DNA of 12,557 nucleotides from Saccoglossus kowalevskii (GCF_000003605.2 NW_003148771.1:473050-485606), one strand, 5' to 3'. Numbered from the stretch's first letter, positions 1 through 8,146 are shown. Notes: a model not told the origin generated them from the sequence alone. Numbers and translations are program-made.

Positions 1-33
1 ATTGCAGTTATACTTTTGTATAACTATTTCATA

Positions 34-65
34 TCAAGAAATCAAGTTTGAAAAAGATTTCTTGA
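34..65. repeat. Perfect 10-bp inverted repeat (hairpin)
   Basis: TCAAGAAATC at 34-43 is the exact reverse complement of GATTTCTTGA at 56-65, with a 12-nt purine-rich loop between them. The right arm contains TTCTTGAA, which has the spacing of two inverted heat-shock-element pentamers, but there is no third unit. No gene is visible nearby. It may be a chance hairpin in A+T-rich DNA or the end of an older repeat. Confidence 0.5.
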
Positions 66-134
66 ATCTGACAAAATGAAGAAAAGCTAGGAAAAAGTAA
101 CCAGGTGATAAATTTACTACACATTGCAGATGCA

Positions 135-643
135 GGGGATCAGAACAGATGACCACTGCGGGTGACCACTGCTGATGACTACAGCAGATGACCACTGCAA
201 GGTGACCACTGCTAGTGATTAGAGCAGATGACCACTACAGGTGACTACAATAGATGACCAATGCATGCAATCAGAGCAGATGACCACTGCAGGTGACTAC
301 AACAGACGATCGCTGCAGATGACCACTGCAGGTGATCAGAACAGATGACCACTGCAGGTAATCAGAACAGATGACCACTGCAGGTAACATGTGACTGGTA
401 ATGATGACCACTGCAGATGACCACTAGTGAAAACCAATAAAGATGACCACTACAGAAGACCATTTACAAGTTACCAATGCAGACCACGCCACGCGATAAG
501 AACAGGTAACTACTAATGATGACCACTAAAAGTGTCCCCTGCAGATGACCACTACAGATAATCACTACTAGGTCACAATTTACAGTTCCTCACTGACCAT
601 TCCAGGTAACTGCTACAAATGACCACTAAAGATGACTGCAGCA
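135..643. repeat. Degenerate 13-bp / 26-bp minisatellite
   Basis: The block is built of 13-bp units close to GRTGACYACWGCA. From 148 the units run in phase (148, 161, 174, 187, a 1-bp insertion at 200, then 201, 214, 227, 240, 253, 266, 279, 292, 305, 318, 331, 344, 357, 370). Many alternate between GATGACCACTGCA and GGTGATCAGAACA, giving a 26-bp dimer that is clearest at 318-382. After about 383 the array decays. Recognisable units remain at 403, 416, 442, 518, 544, 617 and 631, separated by scrambled sequence. It is non-coding. CAGATG or CAGGTG hexamers form at many unit junctions. Confidence 0.93.
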
Positions 644-730
644 TAATGACCACTACAACATAATGACCACTACAACATAATGACCACTTGACCACTACAA
701 CATAATGACCACTAACAGGAGACCACAGCT
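644..730. repeat. 17-bp variant sub-array of the minisatellite
   Basis: At 644-660 and 661-677 the unit TAATGACCACTACAACA is repeated exactly. A 10-nt partial unit follows at 678-687, then a 15-nt variant at 688-702 and a further diverged copy from 703. The unit keeps the TGACCACTACA core of the 13-bp array but has a longer linker, so the period changes from 13 to 17 bp. The near-identity of its copies suggests it expanded more recently than the neighbouring degenerate part. Confidence 0.88.
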
Positions 731-1576
731 TTCAAGTACATTAAATCCAGCAGCAAGTAGTAACCTATTAAAAAATAAGCTTAAACTAGACCAGACCGAA
801 GATACAAATGTAGTCAATATACAGTTCATTAGGTAGCAACTAACCAACCACAAGCTAGCACATGAACATTACCAAAAAAAAGTATAAGTGCCACCCAGGA
901 TCAAGAGTTTACATATAGTTTGATTAAGAAGTTCGGTAACTTGTAAATAGAATTTCCAGTCTACAAGAAATTGTTACATAGTAACATATTAGTTCCAATA
1001 TAGAAGCACATCTCCAATTGAAGCACATATAAACCAAAAATTCATTTGTTATTTAGTGTATTATTAATTTGACCATTATTGTTATTATGACCATTGAAGA
1101 ACTACTATAACAGAGTAACTAAAGTAACACAATGCAAAGATGGCAATAGATTATGTTCCAAGCGTATTCTAACATGATACCTTCAAAACATGGTATCAGT
1201 GTCAGTGCTCAGTAAAACAACTTCATCAACAATTTAGACATACTATGAACCCACTTTCATTGTACCAATCCATCATTGATATCTACCTGGTGGCGTACTA
1301 AATAACAAATGTTACATGTACAAGCAAAAATTGTGGGTTTGAAAAAAAGCATTCACAAGCTTTTCAGGAGATTAAAAAAACATAATATATTTATATATAC
1401 ATGTCGTAATTATTGATAACATAAACCTCCCCTTCTTTCCCCCTTTTACATAAACACACTTTTGTGCTTGTCTTCCTGTGAGTGTGCCTTATAATAGAAC
1501 TGATTTTGCATGGATCTTGAGTCAAAATGGAATCACAAAAATCAAGTTTGGTGAGCTTGTTGACTGCAAGAAAGAC
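731..1576. other. A+T-rich stretch with no assignable feature
   Basis: No long open frame, RNA gene or clear repeat is seen here. It contains short A- and T-runs and one TACATGTAC palindrome at 1313-1321. Around 1428-1446 there is a short pyrimidine-rich patch that is not followed by a plausible exon. Confidence 0.5.
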
Positions 1577-1768
1577 TACTGTAAAGGGGTTAATTATTCA
1601 CTGGGTTTTAATTTTGCTTATTTCGCTGACTGGAAAATGCGCTAAATTAAAACCCAGTGAATATGTAAAATTTAGCATAGAACACCGTGAATTTAAAACC
1701 CAATGAATATGCCTGAAATGGTAAATCAGTGAAATTTAAACCCAGTGAAAATTAGTCATTTTACAGTA
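1577..1768. mobile_element. MITE-like element 1 (TA-flanked, CTGTAAA termini)
   Basis: The element is bounded by TA dinucleotides at 1577-1578 and 1767-1768, with the inverted termini CTGTAAA (1579-1585) and TTTACAG (1760-1766). The inverted similarity extends about 35 bp inward, through a TTCACTGGGTTT block. Inside, a motif near AAACCCAGTGAATATG occurs three times directly (from about 1650, 1696 and 1738, spacings 46 and 42 bp). It occurs once inverted near the left end (about 1595-1613). There is no coding capacity, so this is a non-autonomous element. The TA flanks would suit a TA-targeting transposase such as Tc1/mariner, but the termini do not match any family I can name. Confidence 0.8.
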
Positions 1769-3800
1769 TCAGATTATTCCGATTATATGTGGATCTAGGT
1801 GACTTCTGAAGATGCAAATAAAAATGTTGTAGGCCCTGATTCCTTTTGTTTTCACATTTATTTTGTTTATAAAAATTAAACATTTTTCAACAGTAGTAAG
1901 ATATTTTTTAAAGTAACTTTTTTCACTGTATTGTTTTCTGTTGAGTCAATAACATGCTAGGAAATCCAACACATGAAATCTGTGTGAGTCAGTGACATAG
2001 CACATTGGCACATTGGTTCCCCGTCTCACAAAACATAAAAACAAAAATTTTTAGAATGCAGAATGCTTATTGTTAATAGACACATTAATACCGAAAATTG
2101 ATTAGCTTTCATCAACTGAAGAATGTTGACTTTTAAGTCAAGCATAATAATGTACATTACTAAAGTGTCAGTATACCTTTAAAAAGTTTTAATTATTAAA
2201 AGCTGTTAGCTAATTCAAAGTTAATTTGTATAGTGAAAGAAACCAGAGAAATTGTACATATCTTTGGTATGTACATTTCACAGCATGCAGTACTTGTGGA
2301 ATAATTAATTAAGTCACTCACAGCCGTGGAAGCCAACCATTTAATACCTTCTTTCATGTACAGGAATACAATTTGTCAAGCTCTCAGTTGTCGTAACATA
2401 CTTTTGGCACAGAAATTTCCTGAAACTTTTCTAAATTATTCTTTGTGATTAGAAATTCTCTCCAAAATAGGGTTTAATTTCTATCGAGAAAACACACTGT
2501 TTTCATGGAAACAAGTTTGGTATCACGGATCATTATTTGCTTTTTGTCAGTTATTTGATGGAACTTTTCACGCAAAAAAAATATGAAGAATTTCCACATT
2601 TTGTCTGGGCCACATTCATTGAATCTTTATGTAAAACTCAATGTTAGCAGGTTGGTGACTATAAGGTGACTATTCCTATGACTGGAGGTGGTTTTCTCCG
2701 AACGGAAACATGGTCATTATTATATCTTGACATGTGGCTAATATCCTACTTGACCCAAAATTATGACAAAATGGTTAGAAGTCTGCCAAACATCAAGCAG
2801 ATCCCTAAGGTCAGCCCAACACTAGTACATCAACTTGCTTGCTTCATTTCTTAGCTGGTAAAGCTGCGTCCAGTTGCATGAATATAGAAAGCTCAGAAAA
2901 TATCAGTGTTTTCCAGTCATTGTGTGTGTCAATTAACAACTTGCATATCGCAATGCGTTTATTTTTTGTTTTTGTTTTAGAATATTAGGTATAATGAACA
3001 AAATTAAATTTTTTATGAAAAAACAAGTTAAAATACAAATTTTGATTTTAGAAAATAAATTCACCAGAAATTTATCTCTTGTAGTTTTTGGGCCTTATTT
3101 CTGTCTTGTATACTTAGCATAATACATCACCCTAATAGTAATACATAGTAGGTTACCTCAAAATGATAAAATGACTGGAACTTTCTCTAATATGCATGTT
3201 TTTAGAATAGTAGAAAAGTAAGTTCTGATCAAAAAATTGGGAATGCATAACACCATGCTAGCGACCATGCAACTTTTTTAAGTATATAAATCAAATAATG
3301 TGACTCCAACAAAAACAAATTTAATTTACACGCACCAGAAATTCCTGAAGCAAATGTAATTAAAACGAAACAGAAGTACGGTAGACAGAAAATTGTAAAG
3401 TTCATATTCTTCACCTTATTGCTACATGTACTTACAGCCGTTCACTGCATTGGGTGGGTATCATCACAAATATTAGCATTCATACAAGACTAGGAAAATA
3501 TTGCAGTGAAGGCGGTAATCACAATTTCATTTTATTCACTATAAGATTTATTAGGAAACAAGTTGTACAAAACAAACAAAAACAAAATTGTGTTGTACTG
3601 CTAACATGTACTTTATAACAGGAATGTTGAATTATAATTTTGTTTAATTCATCAGATATTCTTTCCTCGACACTTGCTTGCTGACTAGTAACACAATTCA
3701 TTTTCAATGATGTTTATAGTGAAGTTCCATTCAAATCCTGCTGTGTGATTTTGCACCATTTTTTTGTCAGCACTACTGAGCATGTTGCTGTACTTAAACA
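1769..3800. other. A+T-rich unassigned stretch
   Basis: The open frames here (for example 2666-2854 plus, 3229-3414 and 3519-3707 minus) are 61-62 codons long. They are rich in hydrophobic and A/T-biased codons and have no recognisable domain, so I treat them as chance frames. Small palindromes are present, such as TTGACTT/AAGTCAA near 2128-2143 and TACATGTAC at 3423-3431. A 14-nt X-box-like sequence lies at 2499-2512. No RNA gene is seen. Confidence 0.5.
2499..2512. promoter_or_regulatory. RFX X-box-like sequence
   Basis: GTTTTCATGGAAAC fits the loose X-box pattern RYYNYY-N2-RRNRAC and is also a near-palindrome. The loose pattern is degenerate enough to occur by chance several times in a window of this size. 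No promoter or exon adjoins it, so this is a sequence match only. Confidence 0.12.
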
Positions 3801-4012
3801 TACTGTGAAATACTTTATTTTAGCTGGATTTAATTTTCGTTGAAAAGGCTTTTTCTGTGTTTTTCATGGAATTTAATTTCACTGATTTTTGATGAGTGGA
3901 ATGTAAAATATAAGAAAACGGGTATATTCGCTGGATTTTATTTTCACTGCAACACTCCTTCAGCAAAAATAGTGAAAATTAATTCCAAGCGAAAATAAAG
4001 CATTCTACAGTA
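3801..4012. mobile_element. MITE-like element 2 (same plan as element 1, reversed)
   Basis: TA dinucleotides at 3801-3802 and 4011-4012 bound termini CTGTGAAATACTTTATTTT (from 3803) and its imperfect inverse ending TTCTACAG at 4010. By eye about 31 of the first 36 terminal positions pair, through a TGGATTTAATTTTC block. The motif GGATTTAATTTTC recurs directly near 3826, 3868 and 3933 and once inverted near 3975-3989. That is the element 1 layout in mirror image. There is no open frame of note inside. It shares the CTGTRAAA end and the ARTTTTCACTG-type interior with element 1 but is clearly diverged from it. Confidence 0.82.
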
Positions 4013-4028
4013 ATGCACTATGGGAATA

Positions 4029-4041
4029 CCCCCCCCCCCCC
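4029..4041. repeat. C13 homopolymer
   Basis: Thirteen consecutive C residues stand 17 bp beyond element 2 and are followed by a short TA-rich run. This is a simple-sequence tract likely to vary in length between individuals, and its exact length is prone to sequencing error. Confidence 0.9.
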
Positions 4042-5480
4042 ATTATATATATCGCCCTGGAAACTCACTAAATTACCTTATATGTAAATTTTTTAACATC
4101 ATTAGGATTCGTATCGATAATAATATGACTTTTTTTATCTCATGTCACTGTGCAAAATTTTGAAATATGAAGAAATAATGTCACCATAGAAACCAGTGTA
4201 AAAATGCTAGTTTTTCACGACATTTTGGACTGCTGTATCTCAACAAAATAGTCCTGTGACCTCAATTTATGTTTCCATTTTCGGTATCCTGATTGCATGA
4301 ACCCATATTAATGAAGGTGAATGTATGATATGAACTTGTCATATATACTTTAAATTTAGTTCAAACCTTATCAAGGTAGGGTAAGATTATCAAAGCCATA
4401 CATTTTATTTTTATTTGACATTGCTTTCAACTTGAGTGATTAGAAAATATTAACTAAATTATATGTTTTGAGGTAGTTGAGAAAATTAACCGCCAGACAG
4501 AGTATATACTGATGGAATAAAAACAGAGATTTGAATGTTAAAAGAACCTTTGATTTTTCAAGCGAGTAAGATGCATCAATTTCACATTATAAAGCAGCTG
4601 GTAATTTCAATAACATGTTCGGAAAGTTTTGAATCAAGACATCTCAGAAAAACATAGGTAAGTTGTTGGTCTGCAACAAGTAACCACTGCCCAACAACAA
4701 TAAACAGATGAAGTTTAAATTTCCTCTAATTTGCTTTTAATTAGAATGGAATTACATATATAATGATCAGGTATATTAGTTTAATAGAGCAAAGAATTAG
4801 AACAACCTTGAACAATCCTAAGGTCGTACCTCTTAAATATCATAGAATTTATATGACAGCTTCTGTCTGGTCAACATTTCAAAAAGATCACAAAGGGACA
4901 AAAGTCATGGCTACCCAAGTAAACAGTTTCCCGGGAAATACATTCAGAAGCAAATTGGAAATCTAAAACTGAACAGAAGTCACCATGACGATTACATGTA
5001 CTAGCCAAAGCTTAAACTGCATACTGCAAAACTGAGTCAGCATAAAATCCAAATGCATCAAAGCGGTTGCCACGGAAATGCACAAAATCACGGAAAACTG
5101 GTGAAAAAAGATTTTTTTTGTAATAAAAATTGGATAATTTCAAAATTTAAACTCGACACAAATACTGAAATGATCAATGTCACAAGTATTAAGAAGACCC
5201 ACAAATGTCATCCAATCTAAAGAGACATCCAAATTCTAATTAGGGCCTTTCTATTTCTGTATCATTTAATCTATTCCTTTGCACCAAGCCATACTGCAGT
5301 AAAGCAGGTAAGAGCACTTTTAGACATTCATTACTCTTCGGCAAAACTCCAACCTCATATTTTCCCCCAAAAAAAGAAAAACCAAGACAATAAAAGTGAA
5401 TAATGTTACCTGCTTTGCTGAGATATCCTTACTAGAACTCCAAGTAGTTACATAATGCCATTTATAAAATCAAGCAGCCT
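4042..5480. other. A+T-rich unassigned stretch
   Basis: The plus-strand frame at 4763-4966 (67 codons) has no flanking splice signals that convince and no recognisable domain, so it is left as a chance frame. Two X-box-like matches lie at 4180-4193 and 5066-5079, and a TACATGTAC palindrome at 4993-5001. On the minus strand CAG/GTAACA near 5408-5415 looks like a splice donor. All three frames of the sequence before it contain stops nearby. Confidence 0.45.
4180..4193 (+). promoter_or_regulatory. RFX X-box-like sequence
   Basis: GTCACCATAGAAAC has a perfect left half-site for GTNRCC, the usual 2-nt AT spacer, and a right half AGAAAC that differs from RGYAAC at one base. It is the best X-box match in the window, but no transcription start or exon is seen beside it. 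Confidence 0.18.
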
Positions 5481-5484
5481 TAAT

Positions 5485-5640
5485 AATCCCCCATCTTTAA
5501 CCCACTGCCCAACTGCTATACCGGAGAGGGGAGGGAGGGGGGTAAAGATTATGAATGACTGACATGAACAAACATACTGGGGGAATTTCAAGTGGATTCC
5601 AAGCAACTCAGGCATTGTTTTCATCAGTTGCAGGGGGGAT
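5485..5640. repeat. Cluster of C- and G-runs with an all-purine tract
   Basis: Within about 150 bp there is a C5 run (5488-5492), an uninterrupted 20-nt purine tract with G-runs of 4, 3 and 6 (5523-5542), a G5 run (5579-5583) and a G6 run (5633-5638). The surroundings are A+T-rich, so the runs stand out. The three adjacent G-runs fall one short of a canonical four-run quadruplex. A minus-strand frame of 70 codons (5448-5660) covers the block; it has no recognisable domain and probably reflects the low-complexity composition. Confidence 0.6.
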
Positions 5641-5926
5641 TGAAGGAATTTAAAATCCAAGCTGCGAGGTTAATATTGACACACATGTCCCTATAGAAAT
5701 AGGTACAAATGAATGGAGTGTCCAGATCAAATCACTTCAGTGACAAACTGAGACAGACTCAGACTTACCCAGTGGTACAAGTGAAAACTGTCAAGTAGTA
5801 GAAGGCATTGATCAGGTTGATAGTGGTTAGCCAGGACTGTCTGCTTACACCATCCGTAACCAGAGCTCTGTCAATTGACCTCAGTCAGTATGTGAGGTGT
5901 CGGAAATGACGCAAATCAGCAAAATA

Positions 5927-5943
5927 CCAATACAGGGCGCTGT
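5927..5943 (+). promoter_or_regulatory. Weak CTCF-like core
   Basis: CCAATACAGGGCGCTGT resembles the bilaterian CTCF core (CCA-S-Y-A-G-R-K-G-G-C), with mismatches at the fourth and seventh positions. It lies in the G+C-richer block on the same strand as the better match at 9883. Sequence similarity is the only evidence. Confidence 0.15.
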
Positions 5944-5948
5944 CCAAG

Positions 5949-6089
5949 TTAAATACAGTAGGCTAACAATGCCAGCCAACAGATGTAAAAGCAGTCTTGT
6001 TTGGGTAACACTTGAGAATCGAGCCTGTCTCTCCTGCTACACAGTACGTACAGCAAATCACAGAGCAGTGCGATAATCTCAGTCAACAT
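5949..6089 (-). CDS. Short hypothetical ORF, 46 aa, cysteine-rich
   Basis: This ATG-to-TAA frame starts 19 nt after the possible transcription start at 6108. The peptide begins MLTEIIALLCDLLYVLCSRR and has a second hydrophobic cysteine-containing patch near its C-terminus (ICWLALLAYCI). It could be a small membrane-associated peptide or simply a chance frame. I recognise no family. The ATG context is poor (T at -3). A shorter overlapping frame begins first, at 6102, and stops after seven codons, so it would act as an upstream ORF. Position and hydrophobicity are the only support. Confidence 0.1.
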   Translation of the reverse strand: MLTEIIALLCDLLYVLCSRRDRLDSQVLPKQDCFYICWLALLAYCI

Positions 6090-6100
6090 CGACTCTAGCC

Positions 6101-6139
6101 ATCTGACTAACTCCAAGCTTGTAGGTAGTGACTTTTATA
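6101..6139 (-). promoter_or_regulatory. Candidate TATA/initiator core promoter, minus strand
   Basis: On the minus strand TATAAAAG occupies 6139-6132. An initiator-like TTAGTC, which fits YYANWY, places +1 at A6108, so the first T of the TATA box is at -31. That is the spacing expected of metazoan TATA promoters. No downstream promoter element is evident at +28 to +32. The spacing and the change in base composition are suggestive, but A+T-rich DNA produces TATA boxes by chance. Confidence 0.3.
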
Positions 6140-6190
6140 CTGATATACACTATATTCACGCACAGTCTCCTTAGATCAATATATTGCCCA

Positions 6191-6198
6191 TGACATCA
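6191..6198. promoter_or_regulatory. CRE/AP-1-like octamer TGACATCA
   Basis: TGACATCA differs by one base from the palindromic CRE TGACGTCA and has the form of an ATF/Jun-type site. It lies about 55 bp upstream of the candidate minus-strand TATA box, where such sites often act. A single octamer is weak evidence. Confidence 0.17.
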
Positions 6199-6377
6199 TA
6201 GCTCAATAACACCATTTACATAACAATACCATCATTAGCATAAGAAAGACACTGGATTAACATTGCTTGAATAAGCAACCGAGCATGAATACCAGGACCT
6301 GTTCTACATCCATAGACCAACAAGGTCAACATAAAAGTTATGTGACAGTCTAATGAGCTATTAGCATTTACAAATAC

Positions 6378-6449
6378 CTGAATGTTATCCGAGTCTGAAT
6401 ACCCAAGGGGTATCCAAGGGGTTTGAATAAAATCGGGAGCTGTTGAAGT
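6378..6449 (-). other. Candidate 72-nt coding exon, minus strand
   Basis: On the minus strand a segment of exactly 24 codons is preceded by CTACAG and followed by GTATTTGT (exon end CATTCAG). It is open in phase 0 at both ends. The encoded residues (TSTAPDFIQTPWIPLG, then YSDSDNIQ) look more protein-like than other short frames here, with Pro, Asp, Trp and Gly. Against it, part of the block is an 11-bp tandem duplication around CCAAGGGG, the acceptor pyrimidine tract is short, and no partner exon is visible. The enclosing frame runs 6464-6216 without a stop, so openness alone is not informative. No family is recognised. Confidence 0.18.
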
Positions 6450-6477
6450 CTGTAGATCAACCACAGAATTAAGAGGT

Positions 6478-6497
6478 CTGTGCTGGTTGCTGCACAG
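6478..6497. repeat. 6-bp stem hairpin
   Basis: CTGTGC at 6478-6483 pairs with GCACAG at 6492-6497 across an 8-nt loop, in a locally G+C-richer patch. No terminator or RNA-gene context supports a function. Confidence 0.35.
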
Positions 6498-6499
6498 TG

Positions 6500-7115
6500 T
6501 GGTTTCTCAGCTCAGCAGTGATTCACCAGGGAAGCCTATTATTCCCATGTCAATGAAACTGATAACTGCATTGCAAACTTTACTGATAGATATTTTAATC
6601 TAGTGTGACTACATATTTATCAAGTGTTATTTTAAATAATTAATTTGATTTAAATGTATTAAACAATGAACCTACTAGTTTTTCTAATCAACTGTTAATT
6701 GCAGCTATTTTTTAACTATTTTTTAACCTTTCGATTGTCATAATTTCTCCATCCACAATTTTGATACATTTTACCCGCTTTTACTAGAATTTCTTTGTTA
6801 CTTTTGTACTAAATAAACATAATTTTATATTACAATAGCCCTTCATCACAATTTTAAAAATACGTGAAATAAATTATGTTGATTTAATTATGTGAACGGT
6901 AGCAAAAGTTGACTTAGACGCTGAACAGACTGCCTGCTGTAAACTTCTACTGATAGTATAAATGAACAAGAAAAAAAACCTGTCAACAGGAGATGTAATT
7001 TAAGAAACAACAAATGATTTATTATTATTGTTGTTTAAATCAACGATTATTATCATTTATCAATAATAATTATAATGATTTTCCTAACCTCGTGAGAGAA
7101 GGTGTTTCAATAACA
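6500..7115. other. A+T-rich unassigned stretch
   Basis: No gene is seen. It includes an 11-bp direct duplication, CTATTTTTTAA, at 6705-6715 and 6716-6726. At about 7012-7083 there is an imperfect inverted repeat of A/T triplet-like sequence (ATGATTTATTATTATTG against CAATAATAATTATAATGAT). Confidence 0.5.
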
Positions 7116-7128
7116 CCCCCCCCCCCCC
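7116..7128. repeat. C13 homopolymer
   Basis: Thirteen consecutive C residues follow AACA. This is the same length and strand as the tract at 4029-4041. It is a simple-sequence tract and a likely length polymorphism. Confidence 0.9.
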
Positions 7129-7834
7129 ATCCCGGCTCATTTTTATTTTCACATTTTCTCATATTTTAATATAAACATTTATTTTATGTAAGTGCATCAC
7201 ATCGCACGGGAATGGACAGAGGACAAATATACAAATCTTTAATGATAGTTTTTATTTGAAATATAATTTCACTCATAAAAAAGTTTCAATTAAAATTAAG
7301 CATTATTAATATCATATTACTGTTAATATTTTTCTCATCATGTTAACCATTTTTGAATGGGTAATAAATATTTTATGAGCATTTCGGAATGTATTATTGG
7401 AAATATTAGCATCAAATAATGATTCTAGATAGAGATATAGTTGAACTGCATGATTGTCTATTACATATTGCAGGTTAATTACTGACAGATGCATATATCA
7501 TCATTACCGGGTACTAGAATTAAGATATTTATGCCACATGCTTGCGACTTTGTTCAAGAGCGTGACAAACAGAAATTACGTCCTATGCCGGCGATATTGC
7601 ATTTACTATAAATCAATGGCTTTGATTTTGCAAGAAACAATTAAATTTTGTCATTTTTCATGACACAGGAAAAATTACAACATAGTATAGCAGGAAACAT
7701 ACATGAAATGAATGCAACACACGAGGCAATTAATAATTTCATTGTTTATTTATGTACGACATTCAAAAATGCTGTGTGACGTTTTAAGAGATGAAAATCA
7801 CAGCAATGTTTGCAAAATGCTGTTCTCATGACAG
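7129..7834. other. A+T-rich unassigned stretch
   Basis: Overlapping chance frames on both strands (7312-7494 minus, 7454-7663 plus) have no recognisable domain. A plausible acceptor (TATTACATATTGCAG, ending at 7472) precedes the open plus-strand part, but no matching donor follows before the stop. Confidence 0.4.
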
Positions 7835-7910
7835 ACCACAAATTATCAATTCAGAACAGTTTATAGCAACAAACTTCAACAGTATTTCTATCATAGCAAC
7901 TGTTGTCAAG
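7835..7910 (+). other. Candidate short exon A, plus strand
   Basis: A pyrimidine-containing acceptor (TGCTGTTCTCATGACAG) precedes this 76-nt segment, and a consensus donor follows (GTCAAG then GTGAGA). Two of the three frames are open. One gives PQIINSEQFIATNFNSISII then ATVVK and ends in phase 0. The other begins TTNYQFRTVYSNK. Neither resembles a family I know. With two open frames and no partner exon in phase, this may be coincidence. Confidence 0.14.
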
Positions 7911-7947
7911 GTGAGACTGACCATAATTATTTACCCTTGTAATTGTT

Positions 7948-7961
7948 GTTACCATGGTATA
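7948..7961. promoter_or_regulatory. TACCATGGTA palindrome with X-box half-site
   Basis: GTTACCATGGTATA contains the 10-bp perfect palindrome TACCATGGTA. Its left half GTTACC and 2-nt AT spacer fit an RFX X-box. The right half fits poorly. Confidence 0.13.
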
Positions 7962-8146
7962 AACAGGCAATTTCCTTCTTTTATTATTCACTGAGGAAAC
8001 AACATAGACCTCCTGAGGGTTAGAGGTAAATCTGGAATTCAGGTTGATCCAAAACTGATTAAAGTGAGAACTTCTTTTGTTGACATTCATTTAATAATTT
8101 GTAGTTACTTATTTGTTTGTAAGAATATTTTTTTTTCTTTTTTTAG

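Larger units (their letters stand above)
5769..6108 (-). other. Possible first exon or leader of a minus-strand transcript
   Basis: This block is about 46% G+C in hand-counted lines, against roughly 23% in a sampled line elsewhere. Read on the minus strand, it starts at an initiator-like TTAGTC (A at 6108) downstream of a TATAAAAG box. It ends at a strong splice-donor match, CTGG followed by GTAAGT (GT at 5768-5767). No ATG frame stays open to that donor, so it would be a non-coding leader or part of a long non-coding RNA. No acceptor or second exon could be placed with confidence. It could also be a fragment of an unrecognised repeat. Confidence 0.22.

Noticed and set aside
44-67. Heat-shock element around TTCTTGAA
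   Set aside because: Only two of the three or more required pentamers are present and no promoter adjoins it.
135-730. CRISPR array
   Set aside because: Units are contiguous 13- or 17-bp repeats without unique spacers, and the sequence is animal-like.
3897-3907. TGGAATGTAAA, identical to the start of miR-1
   Set aside because: It diverges immediately after, has no complementary arm and lies inside MITE-like element 2.
4763-4966. 67-codon plus-strand frame
   Set aside because: It has no convincing splice sites, no start context and no domain. Frames of this length are expected by chance across six frames of 12.5 kb.
6015-6109. Minus-strand A-box-like TAGTCAGATGG and B-box-like GGCTCGATTCT (tRNA or tRNA-derived SINE)
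   Set aside because: The spacing of about 84 bp is too long for a tRNA, both boxes have mismatches, and no cloverleaf can be drawn.
6216-6239. Minus-strand YANDG near the end of the 82-codon frame, reminiscent of the reverse-transcriptase YADD box
   Set aside because: No other reverse-transcriptase motif is present, the frame stops a few codons later, and the key second Asp is absent.
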